This document shows, in pieces, positions 52,453 through 60,836 of a DNA stretch of 64,000 bases. The stretch's first letter is position 1. Each line of letters begins with the position of its first letter. A program made the position numbers and the translations under genes. The notes beneath the pieces were generated by a model that had not been told where the DNA came from, did not search any database, and saw only the letters and a list, made by a program, of their open reading frames with translations. This DNA is from Mycobacterium kansasii ATCC 12478. GTDB taxonomy: Bacteria > Actinomycetota > Actinomycetes > Mycobacteriales > Mycobacteriaceae. The DNA is taken from the NCBI RefSeq assembly GCF_000157895.3, contig NC_022663.1, positions 2,480,001-2,544,000 on the forward strand, in the 5' to 3' direction.

Positions 52453-53310
52453 CTATGCGGCTTGGGGTCGGTGGGTCGTGGTCCACTGTAGGGCGAACTC
52501 GGTTGGGGTGAGTTCGCCGTGGGCCGAATTGGGCCGGTTGGCGTTGTAGTCGCGGCGCCAGTCTTCGATAATTACCCGGGCTTCCAGCAGCGAGTCGAAG
52601 CGCCAGGAGTTGAGTAGTTCATCACGGAGCCGGCCGTTGAACGATTCGATCCAAGCGTTCTGCCACGGCGAGCCCGGATCTATGAAAAGTGAACCAGCAC
52701 TGTTGAATCGGCACCAATCACGCACGGCATACGCCACGAACTCCGGGCCGTGGTCGAAACGCACATAGACCGGCGCTCCTCGCAGTGTGGCCAGGCGATC
52801 CAAGACCGCGACGACGCCATCGGCGTCGATGGATCGATCGACCTCGATCGCCAGTGCTTCGCGGGTGAACTCATCGATGACGTTGAGCATCTTGAGCGTG
52901 CGGCCATCAGCGGTGGTGTCGAACTGGAAGTCCATCGCCCAGATTACGTTCGGGCGAATCGGCGACATCGCCCCCACCTCGACACCGATACCGGTCAAGC
53001 CGCTTCTTCTTGCGGCGCTGCGGGACCCGCAGGCCCTCCTCGCGCCACAGCCGGCGGATCCGCTTGTTGTTGACCTTCCAGCCGGCTCGACGGGCCATCT
53101 TGGCTGCCCGCCGCCACCCCCAGCGAGGCCGGTCGGTGGAGAACCGGCGCAGCCAGGCGCGCAACTCGGCCTCCTCGGTGGTGATGATCGGCGGCGTCAG
53201 GCGCATCGTCGATCGGTGCAGACCCACGACCGTGCAGGCACGGCGTTCGGATACCCCGAACCGCTCGCGCAGAGCCGTGACGGCAGTGCGCTTGCGGTTC
53301 GGGGTCAGAA
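52453..53310 (-). pseudogene. IS3-family transposase OrfB (DDE), 5' separated and frameshifted
   Basis: The N-terminal part TAVTALRERFGVSERRACTVVGLHRSTMRL runs down to RVPQRRKKKRL. An extra base near 52999 then shifts the frame, and the rve integrase core continues as TGIGVEVGAMSP. All three catalytic residues are present: D in WAMDFQFDTT, D in YVRFDHGPEF and E in QNAWIESFNGRLRDELL. Separation from orfA by the inserted IS110 element and the frameshift make it inactive. Confidence 0.85.
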
Positions 53311-53316
53311 GTTTCC

Positions 53317-53542
53317 AGTGATGATGGTTATCGGATGCCGGCCCGAGGATCTGACCCCGAAATTTCCTGGCCGATCGAGTGCCTTTCGTGAGGACCTGTC
53401 GAGCCTCGGGGCGGCATCCACCACATGAGAACTCGGGCTTCGGCGCGAAGCGGTGTGACCTGATAGGAGCGTGCTCGCCCGCGGCCCATCACTGGCCTGT
53501 CCACCCCTTTTCGTACGACCCGACCAACGGAAAGGGACTACC
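53317..53542 (+). ncRNA. Candidate bridge RNA region of the IS110-family element
   Basis: Non-coding left end of the element. IS110-group elements express a structured RNA from here that pairs with target and donor DNA. Segments GCCCGAGGATCT (53341-53352) and GAAATTTCC (53359-53367) resemble the two halves of the occupied site, CCGAGATCT and GAAGTTTCC. 53350-53361 is also the exact 12-base complement of flank 53298-53309. No structure was computed, so this is a proposal. Confidence 0.35.
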
Positions 53543-54604
53543 GTGCACATGGCCGGCAGCAAACGACTCGTCATCGGCGGCGTGGACACGCACTGCGCCA
53601 CCCATCACGCCGCGGTCATCGACCGCAACGGCCGGCTGATCGCCGACGCCGAATTCTCCGCCACACCAGTAGGTTACGCATCGATGCTCACATGGATGCG
53701 GTCGAAAGGGAAACTCGGCCAGGTCGGTGTCGAAGGAACCGGCGCCTACGGGGCCGGGCTTGCCCGCTACCTGCACCAGCAGGGCATCGAGGTACTCGAA
53801 GTTCCCCGACCTGACCGACGACTCCGCCGCCAACGCGGTAAGAGCGATCCGATCGACGCCGAAGCAGCAGCACGAACCGTACTGGCAGGCAAAGCAAGCG
53901 GAGCGCCGAAGCTCGCCGACGGTCCCATCGAAGCCATCCGGATGCTGCGCGTCGCCCGCAACGGTGCCGTCAAAGCCCGCACCGCCGCCCTCAACACCCT
54001 GCGCTCGATGGTCATCACCGCTCCCGAACCACTGCGCACCCAGCTACGTTCTCTATCCTCGGCGCAGCTCGTTACCGCCTGTGCACGTCTGCGGCCCGAC
54101 CCCACCAACCTCCTCGACCCCGCCCAGTCGGCCAAACAGGCCCTACGTTCGATCGCCCAACGGGCTCAGCATCTCGACACCGAAACACGTTCCCTACGAA
54201 AGCAACTGGACGACCTCATCCAGACCGCCGCACCGGCGACCGCCGCGATATTCGGGCTCGGCCCAGACACCGTGTCGGCACTGCTGGTGACCATCGGTGA
54301 CAACCCCGACAGGCTGCGCAGCGAAGCCGCATTTGCCCACCTCTGCGGCGTCGCCCCCATCCCGGCGTCGTCGGGCAAAACCCACCGCCACCGACTACAC
54401 CGCGGCGGCGACCGCGCCAGCAACAGCGCGCTGCACATCGCCACCGTCGTGCGACTGCGCTACGACCCCCGCAGCCGCGCCTACGCTGACCGCCGCACCA
54501 CCGAAGGTCTGTCCATGCCCGAAATCATCCGCTGCCAAAAGCGCTACCTGGCCCGCGAAATCTTCCACTCACTCCGCGCCGACTACGCCCAACTCAGCAC
54601 TTGA
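53543..54604 (+). CDS. IS110-family transposase (DEDD + serine)
   Basis: 353 aa from GTG 53543, with AAAGGGA five bases upstream; ATG 53549 is the alternative. The RuvC-like domain starts VIGGVDTHCATHHAAVI (first Asp), with VGVEGTGAYG (Glu) and GKSDPIDAEAAAR (Asp pair). The transposase_20 domain has FGLGPDTVSALLVTIGDNPDRLRSEAAFAHLCGVAPIPASSGKTHRHRL, cited as 54246-54390, with the catalytic Ser in PASSG, then RASNSALHIA. All elements of an active enzyme are there. Confidence 0.92.
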   Translation: MHMAGSKRLVIGGVDTHCATHHAAVIDRNGRLIADAEFSATPVGYASMLTWMRSKGKLGQVGVEGTGAYGAGLARYLHQQGIEVLEVPRPDRRLRRQRGKSDPIDAEAAARTVLAGKASGAPKLADGPIEAIRMLRVARNGAVKARTAALNTLRSMVITAPEPLRTQLRSLSSAQLVTACARLRPDPTNLLDPAQSAKQALRSIAQRAQHLDTETRSLRKQLDDLIQTAAPATAAIFGLGPDTVSALLVTIGDNPDRLRSEAAFAHLCGVAPIPASSGKTHRHRLHRGGDRASNSALHIATVVRLRYDPRSRAYADRRTTEGLSMPEIIRCQKRYLAREIFHSLRADYAQLST

Positions 54605-54908
54605 CATCTATAGGAGCGTCAGCCGAGATCTCCTTGAGCATGTCGATGTCGAGAGCCTGGTTGGCGACCAGCTTCTTGAGCCGGGCGTTCTCGGCTTCGA
54701 GGTCTTTGAGTCGCTTGGCGTCGCTGGCTTTCATGCCGCCGTATTGGGCCAGCCAGCGATGCCACGTCGACTCAGCGATCTCAAGATGCCGGCACACCTC
54801 GTTGAGTTCTTGGCCGGAGCCCAACAGCTTGTTGCCCTCGGCCAGCTTGCGGATGATCTGATCCGGCGTATGCCGCCGGCGCTTGTTCGATGCCATGTCG
54901 TTGCTCAT
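54594..54908 (-). CDS. IS3-family OrfA (HTH), 3' end replaced by IS110 sequence
   Basis: MSNDMASNKRRRHTPDQIIRKL start with AGGA seven bases upstream. An HTH domain of the transposase_8 type (QELNEVCRHLEIAESTWHRWLAQYGG) is followed by the leucine zipper KRLKDLEAENARLKKLVANQALDIDMLKEIS. After 54623 the codons come from the inserted element. It could still act as a DNA-binding repressor of IS3 transposition. Confidence 0.85.
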   Translation of the reverse strand: MSNDMASNKRRRHTPDQIIRKLAEGNKLLGSGQELNEVCRHLEIAESTWHRWLAQYGGMKASDAKRLKDLEAENARLKKLVANQALDIDMLKEISADAPIDVKC

Positions 54909-54956
54909 TCTTCCTGCCCGAACATCGGGCAATGAAGTCGCATAACGACTGGACCA

Positions 54957-55215
54957 CTACGACGGGCTCACCTCACCCGCATCGACGCTGACCGTCTTAG
55001 AGCGGACCCTTCCCCATGACAAGCGTGGGCCTCGAGGGGCAATTGCTCCGCCTCGGTGTTCGCAGGCTGATCTTGATAAGTCTGGCTCATGGCGGGCGGC
55101 CGCGTTCGTGTGCGATCAGCCGATAAAGGCATTTGCCATCGGTTAACATGACGGCATCACACGGGTAGACGTCCGCAGGGCATTCCATGTGCGGAAGTTA
55201 GGTCGGGGGTGTGCC
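54957..55215. other. Intergenic region right of the IS3 element
   Basis: About 260 bases. No reading frame with a recognisable product, no tRNA-Thr 3'-end duplicate and no clear terminator. It should contain the promoter of the sulfotransferase gene. Confidence 0.35.
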
Positions 55216-56025
55216 GTGAAAGCCATTCATTTCATCTCCGGTCTGCCGCGTTCGGGTTCGACGTTGCTGGCCGCGTTGCTGCGACAAAACCCGCGGTTCC
55301 AGGCGGGAATGTCAGGTCCGCTGGCCGGCCTGTTCGGCGCCCTGCTCGACGAGATGAGCGGGCGCAACGAGTTTTCGGTGTTCATCGACGACGCCAAGCG
55401 CGAGCGCATCCTGCGCGGGTTATTCGACGACTTCTATGCGGACTCCACCGCCGAGGTGATCTTTGACACCAATCGCGGCTGGTGTGCGTGGATGCCGGCG
55501 ATTGCGCGGCTGTTTCCCGAGGCGAAAGTGATTGCCTGTGTGCGTGAACTGCAGTGGGTGGTGGACAGCATCGAGCGGTTGATACAACGCAACGTCTTCA
55601 GCCCGTCGTCGATCTTCAATTACAGCGCCGGCGGCACGGTCTTCAGCCGCGCCACGAGTGTGGTGGCGCCCGATGGCATGGTCGGTGGCCCCTACGATGC
55701 CCTGCGGCAGGCATGCTACGGAGCGCAACGGGATCGACTTCTGTTGCTGCAGTACGAAACCCTGAGCACCGACCCGGCCAAGGCGATGCAGGCCATCTAC
55801 TCGTTTCTCGGTGAGCCGGTGTTCGACCACGATTTCGGCCATGTCGAGTACGACGTCACCGAGTTCGACGAGCGCGCCGGGACACCGGGACTGCACACCG
55901 TGCGCCCCACGGTCACGGCCGAGCCGCGCGACACATTGCTACCGCCGGATCTGTTCAACCGCTTCATCCACGACGCCTTCTGGCGGGACCCGGAGAGGAT
56001 TCCCGCCGGGCTGACGGTCGTGTGA
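55216..56025 (+). CDS. Sulfotransferase family protein
   Basis: 269 aa from GTG 55216, preceded by GGGGG. The 5'-phosphosulfate-binding loop FISGLPRSGSTLLAALL (residues 5-21) is followed by DTNRGWCAW, then the 3'-phosphate segment VIACVRELQWVVDSIERL, and a late LLLLQYETLSTDPAKAM. This is the actinobacterial PAPS-dependent sulfotransferase family, which transfers sulfate to a hydroxyl of a lipid, sugar or small metabolite. The acceptor cannot be told. The frame is open nine codons further upstream. Confidence 0.87.
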   Translation: MKAIHFISGLPRSGSTLLAALLRQNPRFQAGMSGPLAGLFGALLDEMSGRNEFSVFIDDAKRERILRGLFDDFYADSTAEVIFDTNRGWCAWMPAIARLFPEAKVIACVRELQWVVDSIERLIQRNVFSPSSIFNYSAGGTVFSRATSVVAPDGMVGGPYDALRQACYGAQRDRLLLLQYETLSTDPAKAMQAIYSFLGEPVFDHDFGHVEYDVTEFDERAGTPGLHTVRPTVTAEPRDTLLPPDLFNRFIHDAFWRDPERIPAGLTVV

Positions 56026-56269
56026 GGTTTGTTCTCTCTCAGAGAGCGAATAGCGGCATTGCGTAAGGCGCTTTTTGCCTACCGAGCATGCGTTGAACGG
56101 GACAGTCCCCGAGCCCGTGGGGCTGGTTAGGCGATGCGGGATGCCCAGTCGCTCCAGGTGGGCCGGTGCGAGCGACTGCGCGGATGCAGCGGCAACCCGA
56201 TGCCTCGACCGGGCAGTCGCAGCACCGTATGACGGCAACCGCGGTTGCGTTTCGATCAGCGGCGAACTG
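56026..56269. other. Intergenic between sulfotransferase and PE_PGRS gene
   Basis: Convergent gene ends. CTCTC-TCA-GAGAG just after the sulfotransferase stop (56034-56048) is a small hairpin that may help terminate transcription. No gene seen. Confidence 0.3.
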
Positions 56270-58768
56270 TCACGGCACATTCGCGCCGGGCGCACCGATA
56301 ACGACCGCTCCCGTCACGAGGGCGGGAGGGGGAACTGTGAGGTCGGCGGCCCCGCCGTCGCCGCCGGTGTTGCCCAGGCCGGTGCCGCTACCGCCGGCAC
56401 CGCCGGTGCCGGTGCTGGTGGTGATGGTGCCGCCGGCGTTTGCGGTGAAGACGGATTGCCCACCCCTGCCGCCGAAGCCGCCGGTGATGCCGGCACCGCC
56501 GTCCCCGCCGGTGGTGGCGCTGGCGGTGACGGTGCCGCCCCCGGTGGCGTTGATTCGGGCGATGTTTCCGGCGCCGCCGAGGCCGCCGTCGCTGCCGGCC
56601 CCGCCGGCCCCGCCGGTCGCGGAGCTAGTGCCGACGGAGCTGCCCGCCCCGTTAGCGAAGAGGGTGGCGCCGCCTCCGTAGCGGCCGAGGCCGCCGGTGG
56701 TGCCCGCGCCCCCGGCGCCGCCGGTGGCCGTGCCGCCAGTGACGGTGCCGCCGTTATAACCTCTGATCGCGCCGTACCTTCCGTCGCCGCCGGTGCCGCC
56801 GGTGGTGCCCGCGCCCCCGGCGCCGCCGATGGCGGTGCCGCTGGCGGAGCTGCCCGCGCCGTTAGCGAAGACGTAGCCGCCGCCTCCGGAGCCGCCGCGG
56901 CCGTTGGTGGTGCCCGCACCCCCGTAGCCGCCGGTAGCCGTGGCAGTGACGGTGCCGCCGTTATAAGCGCCGATCCGGGCGCCGCCTCCGTTGCCGCCGA
57001 CGCCACCCGTGGTGCCCGCGCCCGCGACGCCGCCGATGGCGCTGCCGCTGGTGGAGCTGCCAGCACCGCTGGCAAATAGGTAACCGAAACCGCCGGTGCC
57101 GCCGCTGCCGCTGGTGGTGCCCGCACCGCCGACGCCGCCGGTGGCCGTGCCGCCGGTGATGGTGGCGCCCCCGCTGGCGCTGATGCTGGCGGTGCCCCCG
57201 CGGCCGCCGTTGGCGTGGTTGGTGCCGCCGGCCCCACCGGCCCCGCCGGTGGCGGTACCGTCGGCGGAGCTGCCGGCACCGCTGGCGGCGAGGGTGGCGT
57301 TACCTCCCTGGCCGCCAACCCCGCCGGCGGCCACGGTGGTACCGGCGCCGCCGACGCCGCCCTCACCACCGGTGGCGGTACCGCTGGTGGTGCCACCGCT
57401 GGTGGGTAGCACCCGGGCGCCCCCGCCGCCACCACCGCCGCCACCGCCATAGCCCGGCCCGCCGCTAGTGGCTGCGGCGCCCGCGCCACCGGCCCCGCCG
57501 GCGCCAGCAGTCGCACCGGTACCGACAGCCCCGCCGCTGCCGCCCTGGCCGCCGTCCCCGCCGGCACCGTCGGTGCCACCGACGCCGCCGGAAAGGCCGC
57601 CCCTGCCGCCGGTGCCGCCAGCCCCGCCCCCACTCACGGAGGTGCCGGCGCCGCCCAGCCCGCCGGTGCCGCCCCTGCCGCCGTCACCGGCGCCGCCCGT
57701 GGCACCAGCGGACCCGAAGAATCCGCCGGAGCCGCCGGCCCCGGCGACGCCACCGGTGCCGCCCTCACCGCCATTACCGCCGGTGCCGGCCGTGGAAAAC
57801 AGCGTGCCCGCGGCGCCCTGCGCGCCGGTGCCACCCACGCCGCCGTCCCCGCCGACACCGCCGCCCCCGCCGCTTCCGAACAGCCCGAACGCGCGGCCAC
57901 CGACGCCACCGACCCCGCCGGGGCCGCCATGGCCGCCAGACGCGCCAGGCGCGGCCATCGGGTCGGCGGCGGCGTTATAGCCGGGGCCGCCCTGCCCACC
58001 GGCACCACCGGCACCGGCGGCTCCACACAGCTGATAGCTGGTGCCGCCGGCCCCGCCGTGACCACCCATGCCGGGCGCCGCGGTGGGCGAACCGGCCGCA
58101 CCCAGCCCGCCGACACCACCGGCCCCGCCGCCGCCGAAGATCAGCCCGCCTGCACCACCGTTGCCTCCGGTACCGCCGGCCGCGCCGCTGCCCGCATAGG
58201 CGGTCCCACCGGACCCGCCGTGACCGCCCGAGCCGAACAGGAATGCCGACCCACCGGCCCCCCCACTGCCACCGGCGGGGCTGGTGGCCGTACCGGGCGT
58301 GCCCGACCCGCCATCGCCGCCATTGCCCCACAACCACCCACCGGGACCACCGGCCTGCCCGGTGCCCGGCGCGCCATTGGTGCCCGGCCCAAACAGCGGC
58401 CGTCCCGTGAACTGCTGGACCGGCGTATTGATCGCGTCTTGCACGCCCGCGGCTGCAGACGCGGCCGCTTGCAGCGGCGACGCGCTGGCGGCCTCAGTGG
58501 CCGCATACAAGAACCCACCGCCATTCAGCGCCTGCACGAACTGGTCATGAAACAGCGACGCCTGCGCGCCCAGCGCCTGAAACTGCTGGGCGTAACCACC
58601 AAACAACCTCGCGACCGCCGCCGACACCTCATCCTCAGCCGCCGCCACAATCGACGTCGTCGAGCCCGCCGCCGCCACACGGGCCTCCCTGATCGACGAC
58701 CCCAGGCTGGTCAAGCTGGAAGACGCCGCGGCCAATTCGTCGGGCACGGCGAACAAGAAAGATGACAT
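56270..58768 (-). CDS. PE_PGRS family protein with alternating long repeats
   Basis: 832 aa from ATG 58768 (MSSFLFAVPDELAAASSSLTSLG), a PE domain of ~95 residues, linker GRPLFGPG, then a PGRS region. The first ~300 residues of it are ordinary GGxGG repeats. From about residue 470 it changes to alternating modules of roughly 35 residues: one with NGAGSS(A/S)SGTAIGG then GAGTTGGxGG, the other with YNGGTVTG(GT)ATGGAGGAGTTGG. It ends in a non-repetitive PPPALVTGAVVIGAPGANVP. Cell-surface/secreted by ESX-5 in known members. Confidence 0.9.
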   Translation of the reverse strand: MSSFLFAVPDELAAASSSLTSLGSSIREARVAAAGSTTSIVAAAEDEVSAAVARLFGGYAQQFQALGAQASLFHDQFVQALNGGGFLYAATEAASASPLQAAASAAAGVQDAINTPVQQFTGRPLFGPGTNGAPGTGQAGGPGGWLWGNGGDGGSGTPGTATSPAGGSGGAGGSAFLFGSGGHGGSGGTAYAGSGAAGGTGGNGGAGGLIFGGGGAGGVGGLGAAGSPTAAPGMGGHGGAGGTSYQLCGAAGAGGAGGQGGPGYNAAADPMAAPGASGGHGGPGGVGGVGGRAFGLFGSGGGGGVGGDGGVGGTGAQGAAGTLFSTAGTGGNGGEGGTGGVAGAGGSGGFFGSAGATGGAGDGGRGGTGGLGGAGTSVSGGGAGGTGGRGGLSGGVGGTDGAGGDGGQGGSGGAVGTGATAGAGGAGGAGAAATSGGPGYGGGGGGGGGGARVLPTSGGTTSGTATGGEGGVGGAGTTVAAGGVGGQGGNATLAASGAGSSADGTATGGAGGAGGTNHANGGRGGTASISASGGATITGGTATGGVGGAGTTSGSGGTGGFGYLFASGAGSSTSGSAIGGVAGAGTTGGVGGNGGGARIGAYNGGTVTATATGGYGGAGTTNGRGGSGGGGYVFANGAGSSASGTAIGGAGGAGTTGGTGGDGRYGAIRGYNGGTVTGGTATGGAGGAGTTGGLGRYGGGATLFANGAGSSVGTSSATGGAGGAGSDGGLGGAGNIARINATGGGTVTASATTGGDGGAGITGGFGGRGGQSVFTANAGGTITTSTGTGGAGGSGTGLGNTGGDGGAADLTVPPPALVTGAVVIGAPGANVP

Positions 58769-58988
58769 GCTAACCCCGATCACGAGCGGGTGGCGAGTCC
58801 GAGTAGGACCCTTAAGACTGTTTCGAGACGCTACGCGCGCCCGCTCGAAGCATCGCCGAACCTTTGCGATCTGTGACCCAAGGCCCGTGATTTGGGGACT
58901 TAAGTCACACCTCGTAAGGCCAACAACTGACCCGCGGCAAATACCGCGAAGCCAAACCCCCCAACAGAATCGCGACGGGCTGCAGCGG

Positions 58989-60701
58989 TCATGGGACCGG
59001 AACGGCACCCCACACGGCGTGGATCACGTCTTCGGCGACCGCGATCGGGAACTGCACCACCGCCGTGCCGACCTCGTCGATTCCGGTGCGAACCGCGTTG
59101 ACGATCGTCGCCGGATCGCCGGTGAACAGCGACCAACCGATGTCGAACGCCGCGATTTGCGGGGCCGTGATGAGGTTGCGCACGTCGACGAACAGTTGGG
59201 TCGGCAGTGACGCCGGCGCGACCGGTATCCCGTCCCAACTGGTCATCGTCCAGCCGCCGGTGGGATCACCCTGCAACACGACCGTGCCGGTGTTGGGCAG
59301 CGAGTGGGTCAGTATGAGCAGCGGATTGGGGTTGTCGACGGCCATCATCGTGCCAACGCCGATGGTGAACGCGCTCGAGTACGAGACGACGGTGACCTTG
59401 CCGTCCGCCGACGGCACCGGGTTGGCCAGGGCGGCGTCGTACATGGTTTGCACCGCACCGTTGAAGGTGTGACCGAAAACCACCCCGTTGAAGTCGATCG
59501 AACCGGGGTTCAGCATCGGCACGATGGGCAAACCGAAGGTCCACGCCATCGGGCCGGCCAAGTAGAGCAGACCGGCGGGACTTATCTGGGGAAAGTCTTC
59601 GAAAATGCCGGCATTGATCTCGTTGAGCCCCGGCAATACCCCCGGGGTCATGCCCAGCATCGCTGCCAGCGGAGCGGCCGTCTGCTGCGTCCGGACCAAC
59701 TGCGAGTCGAACAACCCGGCGAAAGGGCCCTGCGGCGCAAGTATGTTGGCGATGTCTACTGCCTGTTGCTGGCCCACCGCAGTGAGATTGGCACCCGGGA
59801 TCGCCGTGTCCATCAAGCCGGCCACGTTGGCCGTCGTCTGCCCGTGCCGCACGAAGTCGATGACGATCGACTGCTCGTTGCCGCTGGGCGGGTTGAGCCA
59901 GTTGAAGACGTTGACCGGCTCGCCGATGATCAACCCGCCACGGCCAGTTGGCGCGCCGGTCGCGCCGAGGCCGCCGGTGCCGAACAACAAGGCCTGGCCG
60001 CCGGCCCCGCCGGCACCGCCGAGACCGCCCATGCCGCCGTTGCCCATGAACAATCCGCCGGTGCCGCCCATGCCCCCGGTCCCGCCGCCGAAGCCGGCGC
60101 CACCGGGACCGCCGTTGCCGATCCACCCGGCGCTGCCGCCGTTACCGCCGGGCACCGCCCCGGGACCGCTGATAGGGGTATAGCCGGGTCCGCCATCGCC
60201 GAACAGGAAACCACCGGCGCCACCGGTCGGGTTTGCCGCCGTGCCGGCGGCTCCGTTGCCGATCAGATCGCGGTGCAACAGCATGCCGGTCGGGGCATTG
60301 ATGACCGGGTCGAGCAGTTGGCCCAACGGGCTGCCGATCCAGGCCTGACCCGCGGTGTGGATCGGGCCGTAGACCGCGGTCTGGAATCCGTTGGAAACGG
60401 CTGCACCGAGATCAGCGGCAAGGGCCGCTTCGGCGCCGGTATACGACGCGGCCGCGGCGCTCAAGGTGCCCACAAATTGTTCGTGGAACATCGCGACCTG
60501 CGCTGCCGCCGCCTGATACTCCTGGGCATGCGCCCCGAACAGCGCCGCGATGGCCGCCGACACCTCGTCGGCGGCCGCTGCTGCCACTTCGGTCGTCGGA
60601 ATGGCCGCCGCCAGGTTGCCGACACTGACGGCCGAACCGATCTGGGCTACCTCCGCCGCGGCCGTCGCCAATGCTTCCGGCCCCACCAGCACAAATGACA
60701 T
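58989..60701 (-). CDS. PE_PGRS11-like protein with histidine phosphatase (phosphoglycerate mutase) domain
   Basis: 570 aa. PE domain (MSFVLVGPEALATAAAEVAQIGS) and a short GGxGG stretch (residues ~165-260). Then comes a histidine-phosphatase domain: catalytic RHG motif IVIDFVRHGQTTANVAG, DSQLVRTQQTA (second Arg), GLNEINAGIFED (acid) and a later VVFGHTFNG and ILTHSLPNTG (second His). This is the layout of PE_PGRS11 (Rv0754), reported to have phosphoglycerate mutase activity. It sits in the same place relative to phoPR as in M. tuberculosis. Confidence 0.92.
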   Translation of the reverse strand: MSFVLVGPEALATAAAEVAQIGSAVSVGNLAAAIPTTEVAAAAADEVSAAIAALFGAHAQEYQAAAAQVAMFHEQFVGTLSAAAASYTGAEAALAADLGAAVSNGFQTAVYGPIHTAGQAWIGSPLGQLLDPVINAPTGMLLHRDLIGNGAAGTAANPTGGAGGFLFGDGGPGYTPISGPGAVPGGNGGSAGWIGNGGPGGAGFGGGTGGMGGTGGLFMGNGGMGGLGGAGGAGGQALLFGTGGLGATGAPTGRGGLIIGEPVNVFNWLNPPSGNEQSIVIDFVRHGQTTANVAGLMDTAIPGANLTAVGQQQAVDIANILAPQGPFAGLFDSQLVRTQQTAAPLAAMLGMTPGVLPGLNEINAGIFEDFPQISPAGLLYLAGPMAWTFGLPIVPMLNPGSIDFNGVVFGHTFNGAVQTMYDAALANPVPSADGKVTVVSYSSAFTIGVGTMMAVDNPNPLLILTHSLPNTGTVVLQGDPTGGWTMTSWDGIPVAPASLPTQLFVDVRNLITAPQIAAFDIGWSLFTGDPATIVNAVRTGIDEVGTAVVQFPIAVAEDVIHAVWGAVPVP

Positions 60702-60836
60702 CGCCTACCCCTCGTGCTAACGCGTACTAGTCATCATGGAGCCCAGTACCGGAAAACACGCGGGTATCGAGAAAATGCATCGTGGCCGTTGCTCGCATGC
60801 CGACCCGCACCGCCGCGGGTGGCCGCGTCAGGACGA

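Larger units (their letters stand above)
53317..54622 (+). mobile_element. IS110-family element, apparently intact, inserted between orfA and orfB of the IS3 element
   Basis: Limits are inferred from where the IS3 coding sequence breaks and resumes: TTTCC at 53316 on one side and CCGAGATC at 54623 on the other. There are no terminal inverted repeats, as expected for this family. 226 bases of non-coding sequence precede the transposase and only 18 follow it, the layout of the IS110 group whose left end makes a bridge RNA. Confidence 0.8.
52442..54956 (-). mobile_element. IS3-family insertion sequence, interrupted by an IS110-family element
   Basis: Terminal inverted repeats: TGGTCCAGTCGCTATGCGGCTT at 52442-52463 and its near-complement at 54935-54956 (20 of 22 match), enclosing orfA and orfB on the minus strand. 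Between them lies a complete IS110-family element on the plus strand. I see no obvious 3-4 bp target duplication at the ends. orfB also has its own frameshift, so it cannot move by itself. Confidence 0.85.

Noticed and set aside
43931..55215. Right attachment site as a copy of the tRNA-Thr 3' end
   Set aside because: Looked for the T-arm and acceptor sequence between the toxin cassette and the sulfotransferase; found no convincing copy by eye.
56300..58300. CRISPR-like or other direct-repeat array
   Set aside because: The repeats are in-frame PGRS codons without uniform repeats and spacers; no cas genes nearby.
59304..60698. 464-codon plus-strand frame opposite the PE_PGRS11-like gene
   Set aside because: Shadow frame; the opposite strand has a convincing PE and phosphatase domain.
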